Below, piece after piece: positions 1 to 7,210 of a DNA stretch of 10,980 nt. The notes beneath the pieces were generated by a model. The model saw only the letters and a program-made list of their open reading frames with translations. It did not search any database and had not been told where the DNA came from. Source of the DNA: Sphingomonas sp. (GTDB lineage Bacteria; Pseudomonadota; Alphaproteobacteria; Sphingomonadales; Sphingomonadaceae); assembly GCA_030146605.1 (NCBI GenBank), contig JASLBO010000119.1:1-10980 (forward strand), read 5' to 3'. The position numbers and the translations under genes were made by a program. How positions within the stretch are numbered: the stretch's first letter is position 1; the number at the start of each line of letters is the position of its first letter.

Positions 1-911
1 GTGCGCTCGCCGCGACGATCCTCGCCCCGTCGACCGGCTGGGCGCTGCTCGCCGGCACCGTGGCCGTGCTCGCGCTCTATCGCGCCTTGCTCTTCATTCA
101 CGAGATCAGCCATCTGAAGCACAGCGACTTGCCCGGCTTCCGGCTGGGGTGGAATGCGCTGGTCGGCGTGCCGCTGATGGTGCCTTCGTTCATGTACGAA
201 GGCGTCCACAATCTCCACCACGCCCGCACCCGCTATGGCACGGTCGAGGATCCCGAATATCTGCCGCTGGCGCTGATGAAGCCGTGGTCGCTGCCGTTGT
301 TCGTGCTGGTCTCCGCATTGGCGCCGATCGGCCTGTTGCTGCGCTATGCCGTGCTGTCGCCGCTGTCGCTGGTGGTGCCGCCGCTGCGCCGGATCGTGCG
401 CGAGCGCTATTCCGGGCTGGTGATCAACCCGTCGTTCCGCCGCCGCCCCGCCGAAGGCGCCGAGCGCACCCGCTGGCTGGCGCAGGAAATCGCGACGAGC
501 CTGTGGGCGATCGCGCTGCTTGCGCTGACCGCAGCGAACGTGATCCCGCTCAGGGCCTTCCTGATCTTTCTCGGCGTGATCAGCGCAGTCACCGTGATCA
601 ACCAGATCCGCACCCTGGTCGCGCATCTCTGGGAGAATGAGGGCGAGGCGATGACGGTGACCGCGCAATATCTCGACAGCGTCAACGTGCCGCCGCCGGG
701 GCTGCTGCCCGCTTTGTGGGCACCGGTGGGGCTGCGCTACCATGCGCTGCACCATCTGCTGCCGAGCGTGCCGTATCACAATCTTGCCGAGGCGCACCGC
801 CGCCTGACTGCGCTGGTCGACCGCGATTCGCCTTATCACAAAGCGAGCTATGCCGGGCTGCCGGGGCTGGTCCACCAGCTGGCGCGCAGCACGATGGGGA
901 CACGGCGCTAA
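1..911 (+). CDS. Fatty acid desaturase family protein, 5' partial
   Basis: This is an integral membrane di-iron desaturase (PF00487 type), which introduces a double bond into an acyl chain using O2 and an electron donor. The frame is open from the window edge (first full codon at position 3), so the N-terminus lies outside. All three histidine boxes are present: HEISH (nt 99-113), HNLHH (nt 207-221) and HALHH followed by LLPSVPYHNL (nt 741-755). Hydrophobic stretches at roughly nt 285-390 and 500-600 would be membrane segments between boxes two and three. The C-terminus, ending at TAA 909-911, looks complete. The boxes establish the family. The substrate (phospholipid acyl chain or another lipid) and the regioselectivity cannot be read from the sequence. 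It is the only gene seen of its transcription unit and is followed directly by an intrinsic terminator. Confidence 0.88.
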   Translation, partial: ALAATILAPSTGWALLAGTVAVLALYRALLFIHEISHLKHSDLPGFRLGWNALVGVPLMVPSFMYEGVHNLHHARTRYGTVEDPEYLPLALMKPWSLPLFVLVSALAPIGLLLRYAVLSPLSLVVPPLRRIVRERYSGLVINPSFRRRPAEGAERTRWLAQEIATSLWAIALLALTAANVIPLRAFLIFLGVISAVTVINQIRTLVAHLWENEGEAMTVTAQYLDSVNVPPPGLLPALWAPVGLRYHALHHLLPSVPYHNLAEAHRRLTALVDRDSPYHKASYAGLPGLVHQLARSTMGTRR

Positions 912-939
912 AGCGCTCCGCTCAGGCTGAACGAGAACG

Positions 940-968
940 GGCCGGTCCTGCAAAGGGGCCGGCCTTTT
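940..968 (+). terminator. Intrinsic terminator after the desaturase gene
   Basis: GGCCGG (940-945) pairs with CCGGCC (959-964). The stem can continue inward through wobble and C-G pairs to a loop of about five bases (950-954), and TTTT follows at 965-968. An outer stem surrounds it (AGGCTGAACGA at 924-934 with TCGTTCAGCCT at 968-978), giving a long imperfect hairpin between two convergent genes. On the + strand it has the form of a rho-independent terminator. On the - strand it lies just past lptG, but without a good T-tract. Confidence 0.75.
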
Positions 969-999
969 CGTTCAGCCTCCGCCCTGAACGGGATCAGAC

Positions 1000-2097
1000 C
1001 TATTCCTCGGTCCTGAGCAATACCGCCTCGCCGATCATCAGGAACAGCAGGAACGGCGCCCATGCCGCGAGCAAGGGCGGATAGGCGCCGAGATTGCCCA
1101 TCGCCAGCGCGAAATTGTCGGCGACGAAATAGAGGAAGCCGAGCGCCATCCCGATCACCGCGCGGACGAACAATTTGCCCGAGCGCGCGATGCCGAACGC
1201 CGCGACTGCACCGAGCAAAGGCATCAGCACCGAGGAAAGCGGCCCCGACAATTTGTGCCACAGGGAGCCTTCGAGCGCCTTGGTCGGCCGGCCGGCGAGC
1301 TTGAGGTCGCCGATCACTTCGCGCAACGCGCCGAAGGACAATCCTTCGGCGGTGATGGAGCTGAGCGTGAACTGATCGGGCCGCACGCCGTCGGCGATGC
1401 GCAACGGCGCGAGTGGAGTGATCGTGCCCGCCGCGACGTCGAAGCGCTGGGCGCCGTCGACCCGCCAGCCGGTGCCGTCGCGCACGCCGTGCTTTGCCGT
1501 CAGGATCGCACGGAGCGACCGGCCGCTGCGCTCGTACACGCTGACGCCGTAGAGCTGCGCCGCGTCGCCCTTGCCGCGGATCTGGTCGACCGCGATCAGG
1601 TTGCTGCCGTCCTTCACCCACACGTTCGCGCGATCGCCGCGGTCGACGGGGAGGGGGCCATATTCGACTTTCTTCCACTGCTCGAGCGTCGCCGTGGCGC
1701 GCGCGACGATGCGGTCGTTGAACGCGAAGGACAAGGCCGCCACGCCGAACGCGGCGAGCAGCAGCGGCGCCAGCACCTGGTGCGCCGACAGTCCGGAGGC
1801 CTTCATCGCGATGACTTCGCTGTTCTGGTTGAGCTGCGACAGCGCGAGGATGGTGCCGAGCAGCACCGCAAAGGGCAGGAACGTCGCGATGAGCTGGGGC
1901 GTGCGCAAGCCGATATAGCGCAGGACCTCGGCATCGCCATTGCCGGCATAGGCCATGATCTTCCCCGATTCGCTGAGCAGATCGAGCGACTGCAGGATCA
2001 GCACCAGCCCCGCCAGGATGGCGAAGGTGCGCACGAGGAACATCTTGCCCATGTAGAGCGACATCGTGCGCGACGGGAAGAAATTGACGAGGTTCAT
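1000..2097 (-). CDS. lptG: LPS export system permease LptG
   Basis: LptG is one of the two inner-membrane subunits of LptB2FG, the ABC transporter that extracts LPS from the inner membrane and pushes it along the LptC-LptA bridge. The 365-residue product has the YjgP/YjgQ layout: membrane segments near residues 20-41, 64-88 and 105-126, a periplasmic beta-rich domain (about 130-270), and three C-terminal segments (about 280-300, 308-327, 335-360). The cytoplasmic motif NSEVIAMKASGLS (92-104) matches the coupling-helix region that contacts the ATPase. I chose ATG 2095-2097 because it begins the conserved N-terminus and overlaps the lptF stop by four bases (ATGA), indicating translational coupling. 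The frame is open further upstream, but that part is Arg/Pro-rich and is only the shadow of the lptF 3' end. LptB and LptC are not in the window. Confidence 0.95.
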   Translation of the reverse strand: MNLVNFFPSRTMSLYMGKMFLVRTFAILAGLVLILQSLDLLSESGKIMAYAGNGDAEVLRYIGLRTPQLIATFLPFAVLLGTILALSQLNQNSEVIAMKASGLSAHQVLAPLLLAAFGVAALSFAFNDRIVARATATLEQWKKVEYGPLPVDRGDRANVWVKDGSNLIAVDQIRGKGDAAQLYGVSVYERSGRSLRAILTAKHGVRDGTGWRVDGAQRFDVAAGTITPLAPLRIADGVRPDQFTLSSITAEGLSFGALREVIGDLKLAGRPTKALEGSLWHKLSGPLSSVLMPLLGAVAAFGIARSGKLFVRAVIGMALGFLYFVADNFALAMGNLGAYPPLLAAWAPFLLFLMIGEAVLLRTEE

Positions 2098-3296
2098 GCG
2101 GGGATCTCGGTGGTCTTGCGGCGGCGGCCGGGGAGCCTGCGGCGGATCGCGCTCCACGCCTTGGCGAACATCTTTTCGAGCGCGCCGATCGGCTGGCCGC
2201 CGGGAACATAGGCGACGGTATGGTACATCCAGAGCACCAGCCCGGCGAAGATCGCGAACGGCACCCACATGGCGATGATCGGATCGATCCGGCCGAGGCT
2301 CCCGATCGCCTGGGCGTATTCGTTCACCTTGTGATAGGTGACGATCATCACGATCGACAGGAATACGCCGAGCGCCGAAGTCGAGCGCTTGGGCGGGATG
2401 CCCAGCGCGGCGGCGAGCATCGGCAGCAGGAACATCGATACGACTTCGGCCAGCCGGAAATGGAAGGCGGCGCGGCTGGTGGTGCGCTGGGTCTCGGTCG
2501 CCTGCTCGCTCTTCCCGATTACCGCCAGTTCCGGGAGCGTGCGTTCGAGGCTCTTGTCGCCGCGCTTGCGGAACTGCTCGTATTTGGGGAGCGGGATCGG
2601 CAGATTGTGCGTATCGAAGGTAAGCACGCGCGGCAGGTTCGATCCCTGCGCGGTGTGGACCAGCGTGCCCCGGGTCAGCCGGAAGATGATCGTGTTGGGA
2701 TCGTCGGCGCGGAGGAACTGACCCTTTTCGGCAGTCACCGCCACCGGCCCGTCCTTGGTCGTCATCCGCACGAAGATGCCTGAGAGATCGCGGCCCTCAT
2801 TGGCGCTGCTTTCGATCCGCAGCGTCATCTGGCTGCCGAAATTGGTGAATTCGCCGACCTTGATCGACGCGCCGAGCGCGCCCGAGCGCAATTCGAAGCG
2901 GAGCTGCTCGTAATTGTAGCGCGCGCGGGGCTGGACATAGCCGACGATCACGAGGTTCAGGATCGCCAGTGCGATCGCGTACATGAAGGGAACGCGCAGC
3001 AGTCGGGTGTAGCTGATCCCCACCGCGCGCAGCACGTCGAGCTCGGATGTCGTGGCGAGCCGGCGAAAGGCGAGCAGGCAGCCGAGCATCAGCCCGATCG
3101 GAATGCCGAGTCCGAGATATTCGGGAAGCAGATTGGCGAGCATCCGCCAGACCACGCTGACCGGGCCGCCCTCGGTCGCGACGAAGTCGAACAGGCGCAG
3201 CATACGGTCGAGCACCAGCAGCATCGCCGAAATCAACAGCGTCGAGATCAGCGGGACCGCGATCAGCCGCGTCATGTAGCGATCGATCGAATTCAT
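2094..3296 (-). CDS. lptF: LPS export system permease LptF
   Basis: LptF is the partner of LptG in the inner-membrane LPS exporter. The 400-residue product has three N-terminal membrane segments (about 11-35, 58-77, 102-121), a periplasmic domain with alternating beta-like sequence (about 125-270), and three C-terminal segments (about 283-300, 307-322, 340-360). The motif [14 protein letters not shown] (82-95) is the cytoplasmic coupling segment, equivalent to that in LptG. The C-terminus carries a strongly basic cytoplasmic tail with RRR at 385-387 and RRRK at 391-394. The ATG at 3294-3296 begins the family's usual N-terminus (MNSIDRYM). An AGGACAGG stretch lies upstream but too far away to be a clear ribosome binding site. 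It is the first gene of the lptF-lptG operon and is divergent from obg. The family call is firm; F rather than G rests on gene order and sequence character. Confidence 0.94.
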   Translation of the reverse strand: MNSIDRYMTRLIAVPLISTLLISAMLLVLDRMLRLFDFVATEGGPVSVVWRMLANLLPEYLGLGIPIGLMLGCLLAFRRLATTSELDVLRAVGISYTRLLRVPFMYAIALAILNLVIVGYVQPRARYNYEQLRFELRSGALGASIKVGEFTNFGSQMTLRIESSANEGRDLSGIFVRMTTKDGPVAVTAEKGQFLRADDPNTIIFRLTRGTLVHTAQGSNLPRVLTFDTHNLPIPLPKYEQFRKRGDKSLERTLPELAVIGKSEQATETQRTTSRAAFHFRLAEVVSMFLLPMLAAALGIPPKRSTSALGVFLSIVMIVTYHKVNEYAQAIGSLGRIDPIIAMWVPFAIFAGLVLWMYHTVAYVPGGQPIGALEKMFAKAWSAIRRRLPGRRRKTTEIPA

Positions 3297-3451
3297 GCGG
3301 TGCGGCGGTCGCCTGTCCTGTCTTGCCGGCGCGAGGCGCGCCGCTCACTAAAGCAAGAGCCTATACTCGCGGTTCCGGTGTGCGCCACCCCGAAACGACG
3401 GATTGCCCGTCATGGGGTGACGGATGGCGGGCAAGGCCTATATGGGCGGCT
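3297..3451. promoter_or_regulatory. Divergent lptF / obg intergenic region
   Basis: These 155 bp must hold the start signals for lptF (-) and obg (+). On the + strand TATACT at 3362-3367 resembles a -10 box and would give an obg leader of about 80 nt, but no matching -35 is visible. Three inverted repeats share sequence in the leader: CCGTCA 3407-3412 with TGACGG 3418-3423, TTGCCCG 3403-3409 with CGGGCAA 3428-3434, and CACCCC 3386-3391 with GGGGTG 3414-3419. They cannot all form at once. No clear Shine-Dalgarno precedes obg. Confidence 0.45.
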
Positions 3452-4501
3452 ATGCATTTTCTCGATCAGGCAAAAATCTTCGTGCGCTCGGGCGGCGGCG
3501 GCCCCGGCGCGGTCAGCTTCCGGCGCGAAAAGTTCATGGAATATGGCGGCCCCGACGGCGGCAATGGCGGCAAGGGCGGCGACATCATCTTCGAAGCGGT
3601 GGCCGGGCTCAATACGCTGATCGACTTCCGCTACACCCAGCATTTCCGGGCGCCGCGCGGACATGGCGGCTCGGGCGCGAACCGGACCGGCGGGGGCGGC
3701 GACGATCTGGTGATCAAGGTGCCGGTCGGCACGCAGGTCCTCGCCGACGATGACGAGCGGACCCTGTTGGCGGACCTCACCAAGGTCGGCCAGCGCGTCG
3801 TCTTCCTGCGCGGCGGCGACGGCGGGCGCGGCAATGCCAGCTACAAGACCTCGACCAACCGCGCGCCGCGGCAGCACGGCACCGGCTGGCCCTATGAGGA
3901 GGCCTGGGTGTGGCTGCGGCTCAAGCTGCTCGCCGATGCCGGGCTGGTCGGGCTGCCCAATGCCGGCAAGTCGACCTTCATCAACCAGGTGACCAATGCG
4001 CAGGCCAAGGTCGGCGCGTACGCCTTCACCACCCTTCGGCCGCAGCTCGGCGTGGTGCGCCACAAGCAGCGCGAATTCGTCGTTGCCGACATTCCCGGGC
4101 TGATCGAGGGCGCGGCGGAAGGCGCGGGGGTCGGCGACCGCTTCCTCGGCCATATCGAGCGCTGCCAGGTCTTGCTCCATCTCGTCGACGCCAATGACGC
4201 GGACGTCGCCGACAGCTACCGGATCGTTCGTGACGAGCTGGAGAATTACGGCGCGGGGCTCACCGACAAGCGAGTCATCGTCGCGCTCAACAAGATCGAC
4301 ACGCTCGACGACGAACTGATCGCTGCGCTTTCGGCCGAACTCGAAGAGGCGAGCGGCGGCGAGGTGATCCCGATCTCGGGCGCGAGCGGCGTCGGCGTCG
4401 ATTGGGTGCTCGACAAGTTGCTCGAGGCGATCGGGCCGGAAGCGGGCGCGGTGAGCGCGGATGACGAAGGCGGGGATGCGATCGAATGGTCCCCGGTTTG
4501 A
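3452..4501 (+). CDS. obg: Obg/CgtA family ribosome-associated GTPase
   Basis: Obg is an essential GTPase that binds the large ribosomal subunit and acts in late 50S assembly and in (p)ppGpp-linked growth control. The 349-residue product has the glycine-rich Obg fold at residues 1-158 ([13 protein letters not shown] at 32-44, GGDGGRGN at 121-128). The G domain follows: G1 GLPNAGKS 167-174, G2 threonines 193-194, G3 DIPG 213-216, G4 NKID 280-283 and G5 SGASG 309-313. The C-terminus is a short acidic tail ending WSPV, so the OCT domain of Gram-positive Obg is absent, as is usual in proteobacteria. The ATG at 3452 begins the canonical [11 protein letters not shown]. The frame is open upstream to 3323 but is not conserved-looking there. 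All nucleotide-binding motifs are intact. Confidence 0.97.
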   Translation: MHFLDQAKIFVRSGGGGPGAVSFRREKFMEYGGPDGGNGGKGGDIIFEAVAGLNTLIDFRYTQHFRAPRGHGGSGANRTGGGGDDLVIKVPVGTQVLADDDERTLLADLTKVGQRVVFLRGGDGGRGNASYKTSTNRAPRQHGTGWPYEEAWVWLRLKLLADAGLVGLPNAGKSTFINQVTNAQAKVGAYAFTTLRPQLGVVRHKQREFVVADIPGLIEGAAEGAGVGDRFLGHIERCQVLLHLVDANDADVADSYRIVRDELENYGAGLTDKRVIVALNKIDTLDDELIAALSAELEEASGGEVIPISGASGVGVDWVLDKLLEAIGPEAGAVSADDEGGDAIEWSPV

Positions 4502-4532
4502 GACGCGGGTTCCGGTAAGGTCTGCGATCGCG

Positions 4533-4538
4533 TATAGT
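4533..4538 (+). promoter_or_regulatory. Candidate -10 box for the Uma2 gene
   Basis: TATAGT differs from TATAAT at one base and ends six bases before the ATG at 4545, so transcription from it would begin at or next to the start codon (leaderless mRNA). No convincing -35 is seen at the right distance. It fits the absence of a Shine-Dalgarno before this gene. Confidence 0.25.
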
Positions 4539-4544
4539 CTGCGC

Positions 4545-5099
4545 ATGGCGACGCAGATCGAATACCCGCTGTTGACCGCCGAGGAGTTCCTCGAGATCGA
4601 TTTCGGGGATCACAAGGCGGAGTTGGACAACGGCGTCATCCGCATGATGGCGGGGGGTACGGCGCGACATGCCGAGATCCAGACGAATATAGTGTCCGTG
4701 TTACGGCAGGGCCTTCGGGGTTCAGGGTGCAAACCCTATGGTCCAGACATGGGCGCGCGCACCAACAACGCATCGGTCCGATATCCCGATGTGAGCGTCT
4801 ATTGTGGCCGCACTGGCGCCAGTGACGAAGATAGAGCTTTTGACGATCCTCGCATCGTTTTCGAAGTGCTCTCAGCCGGAACCTCACGCACCGATCTGCG
4901 CGTGAAGTTGCCTGAATATACCGCGTTGCCGAGCGTGGATACGATTGTGTTCGTCGACATCGCAAGGGAGCGACTGCGAGTCGTTCAACGGATAGCCCCG
5001 AACGGCTGGAGCGACCTGAGCTATGACGAGCCCACCGACCTTGTCTTGCCGTCGCTGGATATGGTTTTATCTCACGAAGAAATCTTCGCGCGCGACTGA
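4545..5099 (+). CDS. Uma2 family PD-(D/E)XK endonuclease-like protein
   Basis: This belongs to the Uma2/DUF820 family (PF05685), which has a restriction-endonuclease fold and whose cellular role is unsettled. The 184-residue product has the usual family length. Visible motifs are the N-terminal TAEEFLEID with acidic residue E26, PDVSVYC with D82, FEVLS with E108 and D117/K121 just downstream, followed by EYTALPSVDTIVFVD. These match the migrated PD-(D/E)XK site, so the active site looks intact. I chose ATG 4545 because it gives the family N-terminus; an in-frame ATG at 4461 would overlap the end of obg by 41 bases. The DNA is visibly more AT-rich than its neighbours and uses less biased codons (for example near 4680-4710, 4830-4870 and 5060-5090), which suggests later acquisition. 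It separates obg from proB. Confidence 0.85.
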   Translation: MATQIEYPLLTAEEFLEIDFGDHKAELDNGVIRMMAGGTARHAEIQTNIVSVLRQGLRGSGCKPYGPDMGARTNNASVRYPDVSVYCGRTGASDEDRAFDDPRIVFEVLSAGTSRTDLRVKLPEYTALPSVDTIVFVDIARERLRVVQRIAPNGWSDLSYDEPTDLVLPSLDMVLSHEEIFARD

Positions 5100-5100
5100 T

Positions 5101-5119
5101 TGGCGCGGGCGCCGCGCCA
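5101..5119. repeat. Perfect 8-bp GC hairpin between Uma2 gene and proB
   Basis: TGGCGCGG (5101-5108) is the exact reverse complement of CCGCGCCA (5112-5119), with a GCG loop. It starts two bases after the Uma2 stop and ends 16 bases before the proB ATG. There is no T-tract on either side, so it is not a standard intrinsic terminator. It could protect the upstream mRNA end, act with Rho, or influence proB translation. Confidence 0.5.
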
Positions 5120-5135
5120 CGCTAAGCCGCGCGCG

Positions 5136-6242
5136 ATGCAACTCTTCCCGCCCGCCTCCTGCCCGCGGTTGATCGTCAAGATCGGCTCGGCGCTGCTCGT
5201 CGGTGCCGACGGCGGCGTGCGGCGGCAATGGCTGGCGGGGATCGCAGCGGACATCGCCGGGCGCGCCCGCGCCGGACAGCAGGTTGCGGTGGTCTCGTCG
5301 GGGGCGATTGCCTTGGGTGCGCGACGTCTCGGATTGGCCAAGGGCGGCCGGGCGAGCCTCGAGGATGCGCAGGCTGCGGCTGCGGTCGGGCAGATCGCGC
5401 TCTCGCAGGTGTGGGCGGAGACGCTTGGCGCCGAGGGGCTGACCGCGGCGCAGATCCTCGTGACGCTCGACGATCTCGAGCATCGCCGGCGGTATCTCAA
5501 TGCCGCGGCGACGCTCGACCGGCTGCTCGGGCTTGGCGTTGTGCCGGTGCTGAACGAGAATGACAGCGTCGCGACCGAGGAGATTCGCTTCGGCGACAAT
5601 GACCGGCTCGCGGCGCGGGTGGCGCAGGCGGCCGGTGCGCAGGGAGTCGTGTTGTTGTCCGACGTGGACGGGCTGTACGACCGCAACCCCGCGCTGCCGG
5701 GGGCGCAGCATATCGCGCGGGTCGAGCGGATCGATGCCGCGATCGAGGCGATGGCGGACAAGGGTTCGGCCTCGGGCATGGGCTCGGGCGGGATGGTTTC
5801 CAAGATCCAGGCGGCGCGGATCGCCAATGCCGCGGGGGCGCATCTCGCGATTGTGTCCGGGCGAATTGAACGGCCGTTGTCGGCGGACGCGAAGCACAGT
5901 TTGTTCGTCGCTGAGAAGACGGCGCCCGCCCGCAAGGCGTGGCTGGCCGGCGGGCTGACCGCGCGCGGCACGATCCATGTCGACGCGGGCGCGGCGCGGG
6001 CGCTGGCAGGCGGCAAGAGCCTGCTCGCGGCGGGTGCGGCGCGGGTGGAAGGCGATTTCGGGCGCGGCGATCTGGTGGCGATCGCCGGGCCGGACGGCAA
6101 GACGCTCGCGCGCGGGCTCGCCGAATATCCGGCGGAGGATGCGGCGAGGCTGGTGGGGCGGCGCAGCGACGAGCATGCCGAAATCCTCGGCTATGCGCCG
6201 CGCTCGGCGCTGGTCCACCGCAGTCATATGGCGCTGTTATGA
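5136..6242 (+). CDS. proB: Glutamate 5-kinase ProB
   Basis: ProB catalyses the first step of proline synthesis in the cytosol: ATP-dependent phosphorylation of L-glutamate to gamma-glutamyl phosphate, which ProA then reduces. The 368-residue product matches the usual length (E. coli 367). The amino-acid-kinase domain shows VKIGSAL 14-20, SSGAIALG 54-61, NENDSV 140-145, FGDNDRL 152-158, LLSDVDGLY 173-181 and a glycine-rich GMGSGGMVSK 214-223. A C-terminal PUA domain occupies about 275-355. ATG 5136 gives the family N-terminus; a TTG at 5100 is also in frame but would put the preceding hairpin inside the gene. No Shine-Dalgarno is evident. proA is not in the window, although obg-proB-proA order is common in Alphaproteobacteria. 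Feedback inhibition by proline is expected from the family and is not seen in the DNA. Confidence 0.95.
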   Translation: MQLFPPASCPRLIVKIGSALLVGADGGVRRQWLAGIAADIAGRARAGQQVAVVSSGAIALGARRLGLAKGGRASLEDAQAAAAVGQIALSQVWAETLGAEGLTAAQILVTLDDLEHRRRYLNAAATLDRLLGLGVVPVLNENDSVATEEIRFGDNDRLAARVAQAAGAQGVVLLSDVDGLYDRNPALPGAQHIARVERIDAAIEAMADKGSASGMGSGGMVSKIQAARIANAAGAHLAIVSGRIERPLSADAKHSLFVAEKTAPARKAWLAGGLTARGTIHVDAGAARALAGGKSLLAAGAARVEGDFGRGDLVAIAGPDGKTLARGLAEYPAEDAARLVGRRSDEHAEILGYAPRSALVHRSHMALL

Positions 6243-6274
6243 TGAATATCCCCAACCCCGGTGGCCCTGCATAA
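6239..6274 (+). other. Possible 11-codon coupling ORF between proB and the dehydrogenase gene
   Basis: An ATG at 6239-6241 overlaps the proB stop (ATGA), and a second in-frame ATG follows at 6242. The frame encodes MMNIPNPGGPA and ends at TAA 6272-6274, whose last base is the first base of the next gene's ATG (TAATG). Both junctions have the geometry of stop-restart coupling. It may equally be chance, since the peptide is very short and has no recognisable family. Confidence 0.2.
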
Positions 6275-7179
6275 TGGCCATTCTCGCCATTACCGGGGGA
6301 ACCGGCTTTGTCGGGACGCGACTGATCGCGCTGGCGACCGCCGCGGGCCATCAGGTCCGCGCGCTCACCCGGCGCGAACAGGCGGCGCGGGCGCATATCG
6401 ACTGGGTCGCCGGCGATCTCGGCAGCGCCGCGGCACTCGCGCAACTCTGCAACGGCGCCGACGCAGTGATTCACGTCGCGGGGGTCGTCAACGCGCCCGA
6501 TCGTGCCGGCTTCGTGATCGGTAATATCGACGGGACGCGCAACATCCTCGCCGCCGCCGAGGGCGCGGGGGTGCGGCGCTTCGTCCATGTCTCGTCGCTC
6601 GCCGCGCGCGAGCCCGGCATGTCCGATTATGGCTGGTCCAAGGCCGAGGCCGAGCAATTGGTCGAGCATTCGCTGCTCGACACGATCGTGGTGCGACCCC
6701 CGGCGATCTACGGCCCCGGCGACATGGAGATGCTCGAGCTGTTCAAGCTTGCGACGAAGGGCATCGCATTGCTGCCGCCGGGCGGGCGGCTGTCGGTGAT
6801 CGAGGTCGGCGATCTAGGCCGGCTGCTGCTCGCGCTGGCGGGGGGCAACAATGCCGGCCATTCGTTCGATTGCGACGATGGCCGCGAGGGCGGCTGGAGC
6901 CACAAGGAATTCGGGCTGGCGATCGGTGGCGCGGTCGGCAAGCGCGTCGCGGCGATCGCGCTGCCGCGGCCCCTGATGATGGCGGGCGCGCATCTAGATC
7001 GGCTGGTGCGCGGCAAAGGCGCCAAGCTGACGCCCGATCGCGTCGCCTATTTTTGCCACGAGGATTGGGTGATCAATCCCGCGCGGCGCCCGCCCGGCGA
7101 CATCTGGAAGCCGCAGGTCGAAACCGATGCCGGGCTCGCGGCGACGGCGGCTTGGTATCGCGATCAGGGTCTGCTCTGA
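6274..7179 (+). CDS. NAD(P)-dependent epimerase/dehydratase-like SDR (NDUFA9-like)
   Basis: This is a 301-residue atypical short-chain dehydrogenase with an N-terminal Rossmann fold. The nucleotide-binding motif TGGTGFVG is at 7-14, the Asp of AGDLGS binds near the adenine side, VSS is at 106-108, and the catalytic pair YxxxK is Y119/K123. VRPPAIYGPGD follows, as in extended SDRs. The short substrate domain and overall character resemble the complex I NDUFA9-like / NAD-dependent epimerase group; the substrate cannot be told. GGTGG at 6260-6264 is a plausible ribosome binding site nine bases before the ATG. The gene is 31 bp downstream of proB on the same strand and probably cotranscribed with it, though no functional link to proline synthesis is evident. 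All key residues are present. Confidence 0.85.
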   Translation: MAILAITGGTGFVGTRLIALATAAGHQVRALTRREQAARAHIDWVAGDLGSAAALAQLCNGADAVIHVAGVVNAPDRAGFVIGNIDGTRNILAAAEGAGVRRFVHVSSLAAREPGMSDYGWSKAEAEQLVEHSLLDTIVVRPPAIYGPGDMEMLELFKLATKGIALLPPGGRLSVIEVGDLGRLLLALAGGNNAGHSFDCDDGREGGWSHKEFGLAIGGAVGKRVAAIALPRPLMMAGAHLDRLVRGKGAKLTPDRVAYFCHEDWVINPARRPPGDIWKPQVETDAGLAATAAWYRDQGLL

Positions 7180-7191
7180 CCGGTCTGTTGC

Positions 7192-7209
7192 CGCCCCGCC
7201 GGGCGGGCG
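7192..7209. terminator. Weak hairpin between convergent genes
   Basis: CGCCC (7192-7196) pairs with GGGCG (7205-7209) across an eight-base loop, inside the 31-bp gap between the dehydrogenase stop and the stop of the convergent FAD gene. It lacks a T-tract, so it is only a possible bidirectional terminator. Confidence 0.25.
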
Positions 7210-7210
7210 A

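Noticed and set aside
1255..2211. Rightward reading frame (318 codons) across lptG
   Set aside because: It is antisense to lptG and to the lptF-lptG junction, with composition typical of a shadow frame.
2098..2268. N-terminal extension of LptG to an upstream start at 2268
   Set aside because: The extra 57 residues are Arg/Pro-rich and only reflect the lptF coding sequence in another frame. The ATG at 2097 fits the family and the ATGA overlap.
3410..4546. Long leftward reading frame (378 codons) across obg
   Set aside because: It is antisense to an intact Obg with all G motifs. GC-rich DNA keeps this frame open and its translation is Arg/Ala/Asp-rich with no family character.
5067..6227. Long leftward reading frame (386 codons) across proB
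   Set aside because: It is antisense to an intact ProB, and the predicted product is a low-complexity Arg/Pro-rich sequence.
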